The position numbers and the translations under genes are program-made. From positions 1,178,001 to 1,242,000 of the forward strand of contig NZ_CP072142.1 of assembly GCF_019355555.1 (NCBI RefSeq): 64,000 nucleotides of DNA, in the 5' to 3' direction. The notes below the pieces were generated by a model. It saw only the letters and a program-made list of their open reading frames with translations. It had not been told where the DNA came from and made no database searches. Below, piece by piece: positions 18,313 through 27,953 of this stretch (the first letter of the stretch is position 1; each line of letters opens with the position of its first letter). The DNA comes from Rhizobium sp. L51/94. Its GTDB lineage: Bacteria > Pseudomonadota > Alphaproteobacteria > Rhizobiales > Rhizobiaceae.

Positions 18313-19374
18313 ATGAATATCAAGAGCCTACTTCTCGGCTCCGCTGCTGCCCTGGCAGCAGTATCCGGTGCTCACGCTGCAGACGCTATCGTCGCTGCTG
18401 AGCCCGAGCCGCTTGAATATGTCCGCATCTGCGACGCCTACGGCGCTGGCTACTTCTACATCCCAGGCACGGAAACCTGCCTCAAGGTCGGTGGCATGGT
18501 TCGTACCGAAGCGCTGTGGCACGATCCCTACGCCTTTGGCGTTCGCCAGAAGACCGGAACCGAGTGGCATACCCGCGCTGAACTCAACGTCGACACAGCA
18601 ACGGACACCGAATACGGTCCGCTGAAGACCAACATGATCTACCGCTTCGACTCGACGGAAGGTAACAACGACTCGAAGGTTTTGTTCGCAAGCATTAGCC
18701 TTGGTGGTTTCATTGTTGGTAAAACCGACTCGCAATACATGCAGTGGATCGGTTACGCCGGAAACGTTATCAACGACGACGTGATCGGCGACGGACCTTA
18801 CGAGCTCAACCAGCTCTCCTACGTTTACGACGGCGGTAATGGATTGACGGGCGTTCTATCGGTAGAGGACAGCCAGTCTGGCGCTGGTGCAACCGACCCG
18901 AACACGGGCCGTGATGAGTCAGACCATTACACTCCTGACTTCGTTGCTGGCCTCGGCTACAAGACCGGGATGGTCGGCCTGAAGGTCGTCGGCGGCTACG
19001 ACTCCGTTGTCGAAGAAGGCGCCATCAAGGCTCGCCTCGATCTCGATTTTGGGACGTTCTCGGCATTCCTTATGGGCGCCTGGAACACGGATGGCGACAA
19101 GATCAACCGTTACGCCAACGGCGACGCCAGCGGCGCAAGCACGGGCGACTGGACTGTCTGGGGCGGCACGACTGTCAAGTTCAACGACAAGCTCGACTGG
19201 AATACCCAGCTTGCCTATTCCGACAGTAAGACCTTCGAAGCAACCACCAACGTAAACTACTTTATCGCCAAGGGCTTTAAGGTTCAGCCTGAACTGACGT
19301 ACATTAAATACGACAACGCAGTTCGCGACGCCGACACGTTCGGTGGCGTTCTGCGCTTCCAGCGCACATTCTGA
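18313..19374 (+). CDS. RopA-type outer membrane porin
   Basis: A 353-aa porin of the alphaproteobacterial Porin_2 family. The N-terminal signal peptide MNIKSLLLGSAAALAAVSGAH is probably cleaved before ADA. The conserved start of the mature protein, EYVRICDAYGAGYFYIPGTE, then TCLKVGGMVR, and the terminal aromatic FQRTF needed for barrel assembly are present. I chose ATG at 18313, preceded by TGGAGGTCAATC. It forms general diffusion channels in the outer membrane. Rhizobiaceae carry several ropA paralogs, so no copy letter is given. A strong terminator follows. Confidence 0.9.
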   Translation: MNIKSLLLGSAAALAAVSGAHAADAIVAAEPEPLEYVRICDAYGAGYFYIPGTETCLKVGGMVRTEALWHDPYAFGVRQKTGTEWHTRAELNVDTATDTEYGPLKTNMIYRFDSTEGNNDSKVLFASISLGGFIVGKTDSQYMQWIGYAGNVINDDVIGDGPYELNQLSYVYDGGNGLTGVLSVEDSQSGAGATDPNTGRDESDHYTPDFVAGLGYKTGMVGLKVVGGYDSVVEEGAIKARLDLDFGTFSAFLMGAWNTDGDKINRYANGDASGASTGDWTVWGGTTVKFNDKLDWNTQLAYSDSKTFEATTNVNYFIAKGFKVQPELTYIKYDNAVRDADTFGGVLRFQRTF

Positions 19375-19392
19375 TCTGATTTATCTGACATT

Positions 19393-19422
19393 AAAAGCCC
19401 GGCCTCTGAGCCGGGCTTTTTT
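19393..19422 (+). terminator. Intrinsic terminator of the porin gene
   Basis: An 11-bp perfect stem AAAAGCCCGGC / GCCGGGCTTTT with a 6-nt loop, continued by two more T, begins 18 bp after the porin stop codon. This is the clearest intrinsic terminator in the window. Confidence 0.9.
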
Positions 19423-19804
19423 GACAGACGGATATTGGCGATCGGCGTTGCGATCTTCAAATTGTGCCTGTGGCAGTCGCCCGTCCAACGCGTTTTTCCC
19501 ACCCGTCCGGTAGGAGCCCGAGCCTCACTATAGCCACCCGTTCCTTAGTCTAAGCTCATCTTCTCTGCCGTCGCCCGCCCTAACAGAGAGTGCTGGCTTC
19601 CAGACGAAGTGCTGTTCCGCTTGTCTTCATAAGTACACCGTTTCGCGGCTAAAGCGAAATTAGAAGGCCATCCGACCATGGCGAATTTTACTGGCTGAAA
19701 AGACGTAAAATGTCTTCCCGTCCATCACCGAGACGAATCTGTCAGCTTAGAAAATGTGAACAGGCCTTGCATTGATCGCGCACCACCATAACACCCGGTC
19801 GGGT
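19423..19804. other. Intergenic, convergent, no gene seen
   Basis: Lies between the porin terminator and the 3' end of the GGDEF-EAL gene. No coding or RNA feature recognised. Confidence 0.4.
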
Positions 19805-21979
19805 CTAATGTGGCGACGCGATTGCGGCACCGTCGTCGCCAGACTTAATCATATGGGCCGGAACCGGACGACCGACGTGATAGCCTTGAACTTGATCAAT
19901 CCAGAGCTCGCGCATTAGCGTCATATGCTCCTCGGTCTCGACACCCTCGACAAGAACGTCGTCCACGTGGTTGCGCAGAAGGCTTACCATGTCGCGCAAC
20001 ATGGCCTTACCCCTTGGCGACGTCGCGTCGTTCAAGAAGGATTTATCGATCTTCACCGTGTCGAAATCAATCACGCGAAGCCAGGACAACCCAGCAAAGC
20101 CGGTACCAAAGTCGTCGAGCCAGATTGAAATACCCAGCCCGCGCAACTCTTCGACACACATCAACACCTGTGCATCGACGTCAATGTCCAACCCTTCCGT
20201 GATTTCGAACGCCAACCTGCTGCCTTGAACCCCAGTTTCCAAAAGAATGGCCGCGACAGACGCAGCAAAGCCTTCCGACTTCAGCTGGACCGGGGAGATG
20301 TTGACTGAAACGGTCTGAATTCGATTGTTTGCTAGCAGCTCGATGCAAACGGTGCGAACGAGCCAGCGCCCTAGTTCGTGGATGAAACCCGTATGCTCAG
20401 CGACAGGGATGAATGCGATGGGAGGGATAGAAACGCCATCAGCCGTCTTCAAGCGCATCAGGGCTTCCACAGTGTTCGTTGAGCCAGAGGCGACATCGTG
20501 GATCGGTTGATATACGAGCGATACCAACTCCTGCCGAAGAGCCACTCTCAGCAGTGCGACGAGGTCCTCCTCGTCATCGCGGCATGCGGGATCCAATGCA
20601 TCATATAGCCTTGTGCAATTGCGTCCGCCAGCCTTGGCCGCATAAAGGGCTCGGTCTGCTTCATGAATGAGCTTTTCGACCTTTGTTGCGGAGTGCGGAC
20701 CGGTCAGTGCAGCGCCCACGCTCACGGTAACAACCGGTGCCCCCTGCGGACGCATTTGGGGTGAAGGCGTCATCTCCTCTACGGCTTTGCGAATGTTTTC
20801 TGCAAAAGCAAAGCACTCTTCGGCAGATGTTGTATGCGTCAGCACTATGAATTCCTCGCCCCCGTAGCGACCCAATGAGCCGCCGAACTTTTCAACGGTT
20901 GCCCGGAGCACTTCTGCAACGCGAACAAGACAGTCATCGCCATCCTGGTGGCCATACAAATCGTTGAATCTTTTGAAATGATCGACGTCGATCAGGATTG
21001 CGGTGAAGCTTTGTTGGCTGGATCGCCACTTCTCCCAGAACTCGCGAAGCGTGCGATCAATGGCGCGCCGGTTGGATAGACCTGTCAGGGGATCGGTAAT
21101 CGATAGCCTGAGCAAAGCTTTGCCGCGCTCGCTCGCCTCGTGATGCTGGGCGGCCGCCTCGAGTGAGTTCAGGAAAACCTGATAGCGTTCGGCATTCAGC
21201 TTCCAGTTCACATAAGAGGTAAATATGAAGCAGCAAACATAAAATATGACGAACGAAAGCGTATGATAGATGTCGCTCGGAAAGAAACAAAGGGAAACTA
21301 AAAAAGAACCCAAAACGGCAGCTGAAGCACTTAGTGCGAGGGAAACTCTGAAGTCAAAGAAAAGATTAATGCCCATCATGAATATTGCGCCGAAGACCAT
21401 GTAATAGGAGAGATTTGATATCTCTCCGGATGCCATCGCCGGCAACAGCCAGCCCACATATCCTAACACCAGGGCGGCGGCGCACGTTATATCGAGACTG
21501 TCAGCCTTTTGGCCGAAGCGGTACTGAAGTTCGATCACGGCTAACGCGGAAGCCCCAACCACAAATCTTGCTATGATCGTATAAGGCGCAACGTCTGCGA
21601 TCAAAAGCAGGTCTGTCAGTGAAAACAGGAGGTAGACGAGAACGGCCAGCCACAGCCCTTTCCTCGATACGGCACGGCGGGCTTCTGCCTGCTTTTGGCG
21701 ATAGAGGGCCTTCAATTCTTGGGTCGCCGGTTTTGGCTTTTCCACGACAAAATCAGCGTCGGAGATTGGCGCCGAAGTTTCGTTTGCCCCGAAATGAACC
21801 GCCACGTCAAGACCTGCGTGCCCGGATTTAAGCTGCGTCACATTCCCTAAATATCCGGATTTATTCTGATAAATCATGAAGATACCACGGCTATTGATTT
21901 GAGGGTATGACGTCGTCCCCATCGATATGGGCGACCCGTCTTTCAATTCTCGGTATATGAGCAGTTTTTCCACTCGCAA
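19805..21979 (-). CDS. Membrane GGDEF-EAL cyclic-di-GMP protein
   Basis: A 724-aa protein with a soluble N-terminal stretch of about 105 residues and several transmembrane helices (about 108-265). It then has a GGDEF diguanylate cyclase domain with an intact GGEEF (RYGGEEFIVL) and ITDPLTGLSNRRA before it, and an EAL phosphodiesterase domain with EALMRL, later WLDDFGTGFAGLSWL and DTVKIDKSF. Both active-site motifs look complete, so either activity is possible. The TTG start at 21979 has GGGAGG upstream. It is divergent from the methyltransferase-like gene with a gap of only 50 bp, so they share a promoter region. Confidence 0.88.
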   Translation of the reverse strand: MRVEKLLIYRELKDGSPISMGTTSYPQINSRGIFMIYQNKSGYLGNVTQLKSGHAGLDVAVHFGANETSAPISDADFVVEKPKPATQELKALYRQKQAEARRAVSRKGLWLAVLVYLLFSLTDLLLIADVAPYTIIARFVVGASALAVIELQYRFGQKADSLDITCAAALVLGYVGWLLPAMASGEISNLSYYMVFGAIFMMGINLFFDFRVSLALSASAAVLGSFLVSLCFFPSDIYHTLSFVIFYVCCFIFTSYVNWKLNAERYQVFLNSLEAAAQHHEASERGKALLRLSITDPLTGLSNRRAIDRTLREFWEKWRSSQQSFTAILIDVDHFKRFNDLYGHQDGDDCLVRVAEVLRATVEKFGGSLGRYGGEEFIVLTHTTSAEECFAFAENIRKAVEEMTPSPQMRPQGAPVVTVSVGAALTGPHSATKVEKLIHEADRALYAAKAGGRNCTRLYDALDPACRDDEEDLVALLRVALRQELVSLVYQPIHDVASGSTNTVEALMRLKTADGVSIPPIAFIPVAEHTGFIHELGRWLVRTVCIELLANNRIQTVSVNISPVQLKSEGFAASVAAILLETGVQGSRLAFEITEGLDIDVDAQVLMCVEELRGLGISIWLDDFGTGFAGLSWLRVIDFDTVKIDKSFLNDATSPRGKAMLRDMVSLLRNHVDDVLVEGVETEEHMTLMRELWIDQVQGYHVGRPVPAHMIKSGDDGAAIASPH

Positions 21980-22029
21980 GTTGCCCTACCTCCCATTAGA
22001 GTTACGACTCTGTTAACGGGAGTCCCGCT

Positions 22030-23067
22030 TTGAACCGCACCTCCACGCAACTTGATGGACAAAGTCTTATCACCCCCGAACTGATCGCTCGCGAGTTTGA
22101 GCATCAGCATCAACCGCTTCACCAAAAGATAGCCGTTGGAAAAGCCGAGCTGGCCCTGGCATTGGAGATTGCGCGGCAACAGTTTGAGAGCGGCGTTGAG
22201 CCGTCTCTCGTCATCGAGCGGCTCAGCAAACAGCTTCACCTCACGCGCAGAAAGTTTTTCCCCGGCGCTTGGCCTGAACTCGTTGATGTTGCACGAAGCC
22301 ATCCTGTCGCTGCGGTCTTCCTGGAAGACCCCTTCACGCGCTGGTCATTCGACAAGCCTAGAGGATATTCAGGCGACGCACACCTTCTAGACTTCATCTA
22401 CCGCCACCCGAGCGTAAGTGGATCGCTAGAGCAAGCATCGGCAAGGGGACGGTCTCTCTACGAATTCACGAGCAATGCATCCTCATCAGTCGCGGTTCGT
22501 GAGCGTCGCGACATCCTGACCCGTCAGGTGGATGAGATCACCGCAAGTCGTGGATCCGATGCCGAAGTCCTTACCATCGCCGCTGGTCATTTGCGGGAAG
22601 CAGAAAAATCGAACGCGCTAAATGGTGGAACGATCAAGCGATGGGTCGCTCTGGACCAGGATCCGCTGAGTGTTGCTTCCATGCACGCGGAGTATGGGGG
22701 AAGCTGCGTCCAGGCCATGGGTGGGTCGGTACTTGAAATTCTCACCGGACGAAAGAAACTCGGTCAGTTCGACCTGATCTATGCCGCAGGTCTCTACGAT
22801 TATCTGTCCTTCAGTGTAGCCGTTAAGCTGACCCGCCATTGCTTAGGGATGTTGAAGCCGGGTGGGGTTTTCTTGTTTGCTAATTTCTCCGACGAAGTCG
22901 GCGTGGATGGGTACATGGAGACCTTTATGAATTGGTCGCTCCTATTAAGGCCGGAGTCGGAGATGTGGAAAATATCGAACGCGGCGAACGATATGAGCAA
23001 ATTCGACGGGGCGGTCTGGTCAGGGGCCAATCGCAACGTCGCCTATGCGTCGTTGAGACGGCTGTAG
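22030..23067 (+). CDS. Class I SAM-dependent methyltransferase-like protein
   Basis: A 345-aa protein. The second half has a Rossmann-type pattern: EVLTIAAGHLREAE in the place of motif I, WVALDQDP as an acidic motif II, FDLIYAAGLYDYLS and LGMLKPGGVFLFANF as motifs IV to VI. The glycine-rich motif I is atypical. The region before it (FDKPRGYSGDAHLLDFIY) recurs in a group of alphaproteobacterial methyltransferase-like proteins sometimes linked to fatty-acid methyl ester signals; that link is uncertain. TTG at 22030 is the only suitable start seen. It is divergent from the GGDEF-EAL gene. Confidence 0.65.
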   Translation: MNRTSTQLDGQSLITPELIAREFEHQHQPLHQKIAVGKAELALALEIARQQFESGVEPSLVIERLSKQLHLTRRKFFPGAWPELVDVARSHPVAAVFLEDPFTRWSFDKPRGYSGDAHLLDFIYRHPSVSGSLEQASARGRSLYEFTSNASSSVAVRERRDILTRQVDEITASRGSDAEVLTIAAGHLREAEKSNALNGGTIKRWVALDQDPLSVASMHAEYGGSCVQAMGGSVLEILTGRKKLGQFDLIYAAGLYDYLSFSVAVKLTRHCLGMLKPGGVFLFANFSDEVGVDGYMETFMNWSLLLRPESEMWKISNAANDMSKFDGAVWSGANRNVAYASLRRL

Positions 23068-23554
23068 ACTTCTGTCTGCGCGCTTTCGGACTTTTTCGCG
23101 ATAGTGTTGAGATTGACCGGGCAGGGGCGGGCGAGCCAGTCATTCACGCGGCTCTTTTACATACTGGTTGCGTGGTTGCCCCTCGATGTACCAGGAAGGC
23201 TGAGGCCGGTGCCAGGAAGGATTGGGTCCGTCCCGGGCTCGACAGGCCGCAGCCGCAGCAGGCTATTCCGTAAGTCGACCTATCTGCTTTATCGTGTCCG
23301 CACTCTGGGTGTGCCGGCCCTGGGCCACGTCACTACAGGAAGGCGAGTTGTCGTTGGTCGAATTACGACCTAACCAAATCAAAGTTCGGCCAATCTTGGA
23401 AAAGTAAAAGTTACAGTCGTCTGATTTCGTGCGTCATTCAGAACTAAATGATGCGTAGTCTGACAAAACCTCTAAGGGATGAACGGCAACTACATGACAG
23501 GTCGCTTCCAGACACCTCCCCGGCGCAACGCTATCCCTTGAAAGCAGATGTAGA
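23068..23554. other. No supported gene
   Basis: Frames at 23104-23373 show no family or ribosome-binding site. Holds the promoter region of the YdcF-like gene. Confidence 0.4.
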
Positions 23555-24349
23555 ATGTTCCTCATATTTTACCAACTGGTTGCGTCAGTATTCCTACCAT
23601 CGAATTTGATAGCTTTACTCGGGCTTTTAGGGATCGCAGCGTTACTCCTACGATGGAAATGCACCGCCTTTTGGTTGCTCGGCACGTCATCCGTACTGCT
23701 TTGCATAGCGGGCTGGTCTCCGGTCGGCCCCGCTGTCCTCACAACGCTGGAGGACCGGTTCACCGCCCCCGACCTTCCCGATTACGTGACAGGTATCGTG
23801 ATGCTCGGTGGGGCTGAAGAAGCCCATATTACAGCGAGTAGAAACAGCCTTACACTCAACAACAATGCCGAGCGGATCTTTCAGACTGCCGCGCTTGCAC
23901 GCCGCTATCCCCAGGCTCGCATTATCCTGTCTGGTGGCGGTGGCCACCTCGTGCTCGGAGAAATTCAAACCGAGGCGGAGATTGCCCAGCGCGTGCTTGT
24001 GGACCTTGGGATAGCCTCAGAGCGCATTGAAACTGAGCGCCGTTCCCAGACAACTTATGAAAATGCCGTTCAAAGCATGGCGGTGGCCAAACCACAGCCG
24101 TCCGACAATTGGCTGCTCGTCACCTCAGCCTATAATATGCCGCGTGCGGTGGCGTCCTTCAGAGCGGTTGGATTCACCACCGTTCCCTATCCCGTTGATT
24201 ACCGCACACGAACTGCAGAGTTCAAACTGCCGTTTAGTACTATCGCCGAAGGACTGGATGTTAGCGACACCGCCGCTCACGAATGGTTGGGTCTGGCCGC
24301 CTATCGCCTGACCGGCAAGACGCAGACGTTCTTGCCGGCTGCGAATTGA
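23555..24349 (+). CDS. YdcF/ElyC-like DUF218 membrane protein
   Basis: A 264-aa protein with two N-terminal membrane helices (about residues 5-30 and 35-60), then a DUF218 domain: GIVMLGGAEEA, ARIILSGGGG, RIETERRSQTTYENA and WLLVTSAYNMPRA. DUF218 proteins such as ElyC and YdcF act in envelope or polysaccharide metabolism, but their exact reaction is unsettled. Its periplasm-facing domain is inferred from the topology of relatives. Confidence 0.82.
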   Translation: MFLIFYQLVASVFLPSNLIALLGLLGIAALLLRWKCTAFWLLGTSSVLLCIAGWSPVGPAVLTTLEDRFTAPDLPDYVTGIVMLGGAEEAHITASRNSLTLNNNAERIFQTAALARRYPQARIILSGGGGHLVLGEIQTEAEIAQRVLVDLGIASERIETERRSQTTYENAVQSMAVAKPQPSDNWLLVTSAYNMPRAVASFRAVGFTTVPYPVDYRTRTAEFKLPFSTIAEGLDVSDTAAHEWLGLAAYRLTGKTQTFLPAAN

Positions 24350-24617
24350 TGCAAGCACCAGCAGGCGGGATACCGGAAGGGAAACCGACGGCGAAGGGCG
24401 AGCAGTCGGCGCACCCAGGGAGCCAGTCCGGCGGCTTCCCGGGTGTGCGGGGCCAGCAAGACGGCGCGGCCCCCGCGCCGATCGGCGAGATCCGGCCTCG
24501 CCAGATTTGTCGTCCATATCATAAACTTGCCGCATCGCCGGGATACGCGAAGGCCGTGTCAATGGCGCCACCTGTATAGATCCATTCGCGCGCAGGGACG
24601 GGCGACAAGGTGTCGTT

Positions 24618-27600
24618 TCAGAAGCGGACGCTCACGAGGCCGAAGGGTTTCAGAGTGGATGGCATATCCTCAAGTTCGGCTTCCAATGCGTTTGTAGCCC
24701 TGCATGTGCGGCCATCCGGCACGCAGATCGCATAGGAACCGCGCCTGCCAACCGCCTCGGAAAAACGCAGCACATAGCCATCACCGTCCTCGGCGGGCTT
24801 CAGCGCGTGGATGCGCACGTCTTGGTCAGAGATGGTCACAGGCGACAGATCATAATCGGCATCTGCGGTTGCCACGGTGAAGCGCAACGGATCGCAGACG
24901 AGATCAACCTCCGCCTGCACATCGGCGCTCCACCAGCGTCCGTCATGTGGCAGCAGCGCATAGGTGAAGCGCTGGTGCCCCTCATCGGCGAGCATGTCCG
25001 GGAACATCGGCCCGCGCACGAGGCTGATCGTCAGGACGTTGCCCTTGGCTGAAAAGCCGTATTTGTCGGCCGACAAGAGGGCCGCGCCCCAGTCCGTTTC
25101 CGACAGCGAGACGAAGCGATGGCCGCAGGCTTCGAACTGTGCCTTCTGCCAGGTGGTATTATCGTGGGTCGACCGACGCGTCACGCCGATCGCCTGGTCG
25201 AACACCGCCTCTTCGGCGAGCACGTTCAGGGGAAAGGCCGCCCGCAGATAGGTGCGTCGGTCGTGCCAGTCGAGATCGGTGACGATCTCCAGACGCGGAC
25301 TGTTGGCCCACAGCCGCAGGCGTTGGGTGATCGTGCTGGCGCTGAAGCGCCGGACCAACGTGATCTCTGCACGGTGCGGGCCGGATTCCGTCACTTCACG
25401 GCTTTCCAGAGACAACAGCTCTTCCTCGCCGAGCTCGAAGCCGGGTTCGATATCCCAGGCGTCGAAATTGCGGGGAAGGTCGTTGCGATAGAGCATCAGC
25501 CGGTTCGCGGCGCCATCGATCAGTTGCCGGCCGCAGCGCTTGTCAAGGAGGCTCGAAATCCGACCCTGCGCGTCGAGGATGACGCGAACGAAGGCATTCT
25601 CCATCCGACTGTCGTCAACGACGAGGCTGCTGATCGGTCCCGTCGCCGACACGAAGCCGAGGGAAAGCGCCTGGAGCGGTCGGTCGAACGTTACAACGTA
25701 GCCGGCTTGACTGTGCTGCGGCGCCAGTCCGGCGGGGAGGGGCGCGCTGCTTTCGAGCTGCCACTGCCGTTTGGCCGAACCGGAGAGATTGGCAACAAGC
25801 AGCCCGCGCCGCGCGCCGCGCCTGCGCGATGCTAGTGCTTCCAGGCGTTGTCGCCACAGACGGTCGGCACGGGCGACGACCCCTTCTAGCTCCGGTTCCG
25901 TCTGCTCGTAGACCTCGCGGATGGAGGAGCCGGGCAGGATATCATGAAACTGGTTGCGCAGCATGAGCGTCCAATCGAGCGCAAGGTCCGGCATGGCGGT
26001 GACGCCGCCGTCGAGGGCATCGATGACGGCCATGGCCTCGGCGGCAACCAGCGCATGCTCGGCCCGGCGGTTGAGCTGCTTGGTGCGACCCTGGGTGGTC
26101 AGGGTCGCGCGGTGATATTCGAGGTACAGCTCGCCGGCCCAGACCGGCAGGGCTGCATCCGATAGCGCCACACGTATCTCGTCCAGATGCGGCTGGATGC
26201 GTCCTTGGCGCACATGCGGGATTGCCGGCATGGCGTTCAGCAGTGGCATGATCTCGATTTGGTCCGGGTCGGGGCCGCCACCACCATCACCCCAGCCGTA
26301 GCTGGCAATGACGGTTCCGACGAGATCCTTGGCCCCATGCTTCTTCCACACCTCGCACAGCGCCATCGGCGTCATCAGCATGTTGTAACCGTCATTGTCA
26401 TAGGCGTCGAACGTATGGACAAGCACCCGCGAGCCGTCGTTACCCTGCCACTGGAACAGGTTCTCCGGCAGACGGTTCGTCTCGTTCCAGCTGACCTTGA
26501 TGGTGACCAACGTATCGATGCCGGCATGGCGCATGATCTGCGGCATGGCGGCCGTGAACCCAAAAGTGTCCGGCAGCCAGGCCGTCGAGCAGGTGATGCC
26601 GAACTTGGCCTGGAAATAGCGCTGGCCCAGAAGAAACTGGCGCGTGAAGGCTTCTGCCGAGGGCATGTTGGTGTCGCATTCCACCAGCATCCCGCCGATG
26701 ATCTCCCAGCGACCTTCCGTCACGCGCTTGCGGATGTCTGCAAACAGCGCTGGATCTTCATCCTCGACATGGCTGTAATAGAGCGAAGACGATTGCAGAA
26801 AGTGAAAGTCCGGATGGCGCTGCAGCAGTGAGTTGACGCTGTTGAACGTCCGCACGATCTTGCGCACGGTCTCCGGCTGCGGCCAGAGCCAGGCGTAGTC
26901 GATGTGGGCGTGCCCGGTGACCAGCACGTCGCCCTGCTTGGGATAGGCCTTGCGCAGATCATCGAGCATCCCATCCAGAAGTTCGCAGGCACGACAAACG
27001 GACGCCAAGGCCTCCTTGCCGAGTGCTTCGGGCCGGTCCGACGGCTCGAAGCTGCGCTCCCAGATATCGCGTGCCCAGGGGCGGCCGGCGACGCGCGGCG
27101 CAACGGCGGTCGTGGCCGTGGGAAGCCGCAGGCCGCTGATGGCAATCTCGCCAGCTTCGAACAGGGAGCGCGAGAGTTCGACATCATCCACGCTGTTGGC
27201 GGTGTCGCGCAGTACCATCAGGCGGCGACGCAAGGCGCGGATTTCGGGATGAAACAGAACAATCTCGGCCATTGCAAAACGCGGCTCGCGGTTTGGGACG
27301 CCGAACAGGCTGCGCGCGGCCACCTCGGCCACAATGCGCAGCGACGTCTCCTGCGGCACCTGGAAGCGACGGTGGCAAGGATTGGCGGCAAAGCTCTCCA
27401 AGACCTGCCCATCGTCGCCATGCAGACGCACCAGGGCCTCGCCGCCGAAATCCAGCCGCAGCTCGACGCCGTCGCCGGGGGGAACGGAAATGCTTCCGGT
27501 CATTTCGAAGCGGTGGATGCCGAACCGGTCGTCCCAGGCGCCTCCGGTCGCTATCGGCCGTTGCTGGCCCTGCGGGTTTGTCGACTGCCAGCCGGTAAGG

Positions 27601-27704
27601 GCAAGGCGCTGGCGCATCTCGAAGGCTTGCAGTTCCTCTACCCAGACTTCCATGTGGCGCGACAGCTGTTCAAGGCTACGTTGGCGATCGCGATAAGCCC
27701 GCAT
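24618..27704 (-). CDS. GH38 alpha-mannosidase
   Basis: A 1028-aa retaining glycosidase that removes alpha-mannosyl residues. Zinc-site motif GHAHIDYAWLWP (about residue 275) and the nucleophile Asp in TAWLPDTFGF (about 378) are present, followed by the middle helical domain (RNQFHDILPGSSIREVYE) and C-terminal beta domains. ATG at 27704 has GGGGGAG six bases upstream and is preferred over TTG at 27719. No signal peptide, so it probably acts on imported oligosaccharide in the cytoplasm. It diverges from the ABC importer at 27954, and the AT-rich 250-bp gap likely carries both promoters. Confidence 0.9.
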   Translation of the reverse strand: MRAYRDRQRSLEQLSRHMEVWVEELQAFEMRQRLALTGWQSTNPQGQQRPIATGGAWDDRFGIHRFEMTGSISVPPGDGVELRLDFGGEALVRLHGDDGQVLESFAANPCHRRFQVPQETSLRIVAEVAARSLFGVPNREPRFAMAEIVLFHPEIRALRRRLMVLRDTANSVDDVELSRSLFEAGEIAISGLRLPTATTAVAPRVAGRPWARDIWERSFEPSDRPEALGKEALASVCRACELLDGMLDDLRKAYPKQGDVLVTGHAHIDYAWLWPQPETVRKIVRTFNSVNSLLQRHPDFHFLQSSSLYYSHVEDEDPALFADIRKRVTEGRWEIIGGMLVECDTNMPSAEAFTRQFLLGQRYFQAKFGITCSTAWLPDTFGFTAAMPQIMRHAGIDTLVTIKVSWNETNRLPENLFQWQGNDGSRVLVHTFDAYDNDGYNMLMTPMALCEVWKKHGAKDLVGTVIASYGWGDGGGGPDPDQIEIMPLLNAMPAIPHVRQGRIQPHLDEIRVALSDAALPVWAGELYLEYHRATLTTQGRTKQLNRRAEHALVAAEAMAVIDALDGGVTAMPDLALDWTLMLRNQFHDILPGSSIREVYEQTEPELEGVVARADRLWRQRLEALASRRRGARRGLLVANLSGSAKRQWQLESSAPLPAGLAPQHSQAGYVVTFDRPLQALSLGFVSATGPISSLVVDDSRMENAFVRVILDAQGRISSLLDKRCGRQLIDGAANRLMLYRNDLPRNFDAWDIEPGFELGEEELLSLESREVTESGPHRAEITLVRRFSASTITQRLRLWANSPRLEIVTDLDWHDRRTYLRAAFPLNVLAEEAVFDQAIGVTRRSTHDNTTWQKAQFEACGHRFVSLSETDWGAALLSADKYGFSAKGNVLTISLVRGPMFPDMLADEGHQRFTYALLPHDGRWWSADVQAEVDLVCDPLRFTVATADADYDLSPVTISDQDVRIHALKPAEDGDGYVLRFSEAVGRRGSYAICVPDGRTCRATNALEAELEDMPSTLKPFGLVSVRF

Positions 27705-27953
27705 CTGGAACTCCCCCAATATTTAATCATCAATAAAGATATAAGATATTTTCATTTTTGGCCACACAACTTGGTCCTCGCTTGATAGAAAAACTTCTCC
27801 ATGGAAATTCTGCTCACACTCTCCCTTGACATCGCCGATAAAATTCATGGTAAGTATTTAATTAGAGCAGGCGGAGATCTGCAGCCACCGGGAACGACCA
27901 GGGCAACATATCGGCATGCAAGTCATTTCACAGCCCGAAAAATGGAGGATAGC

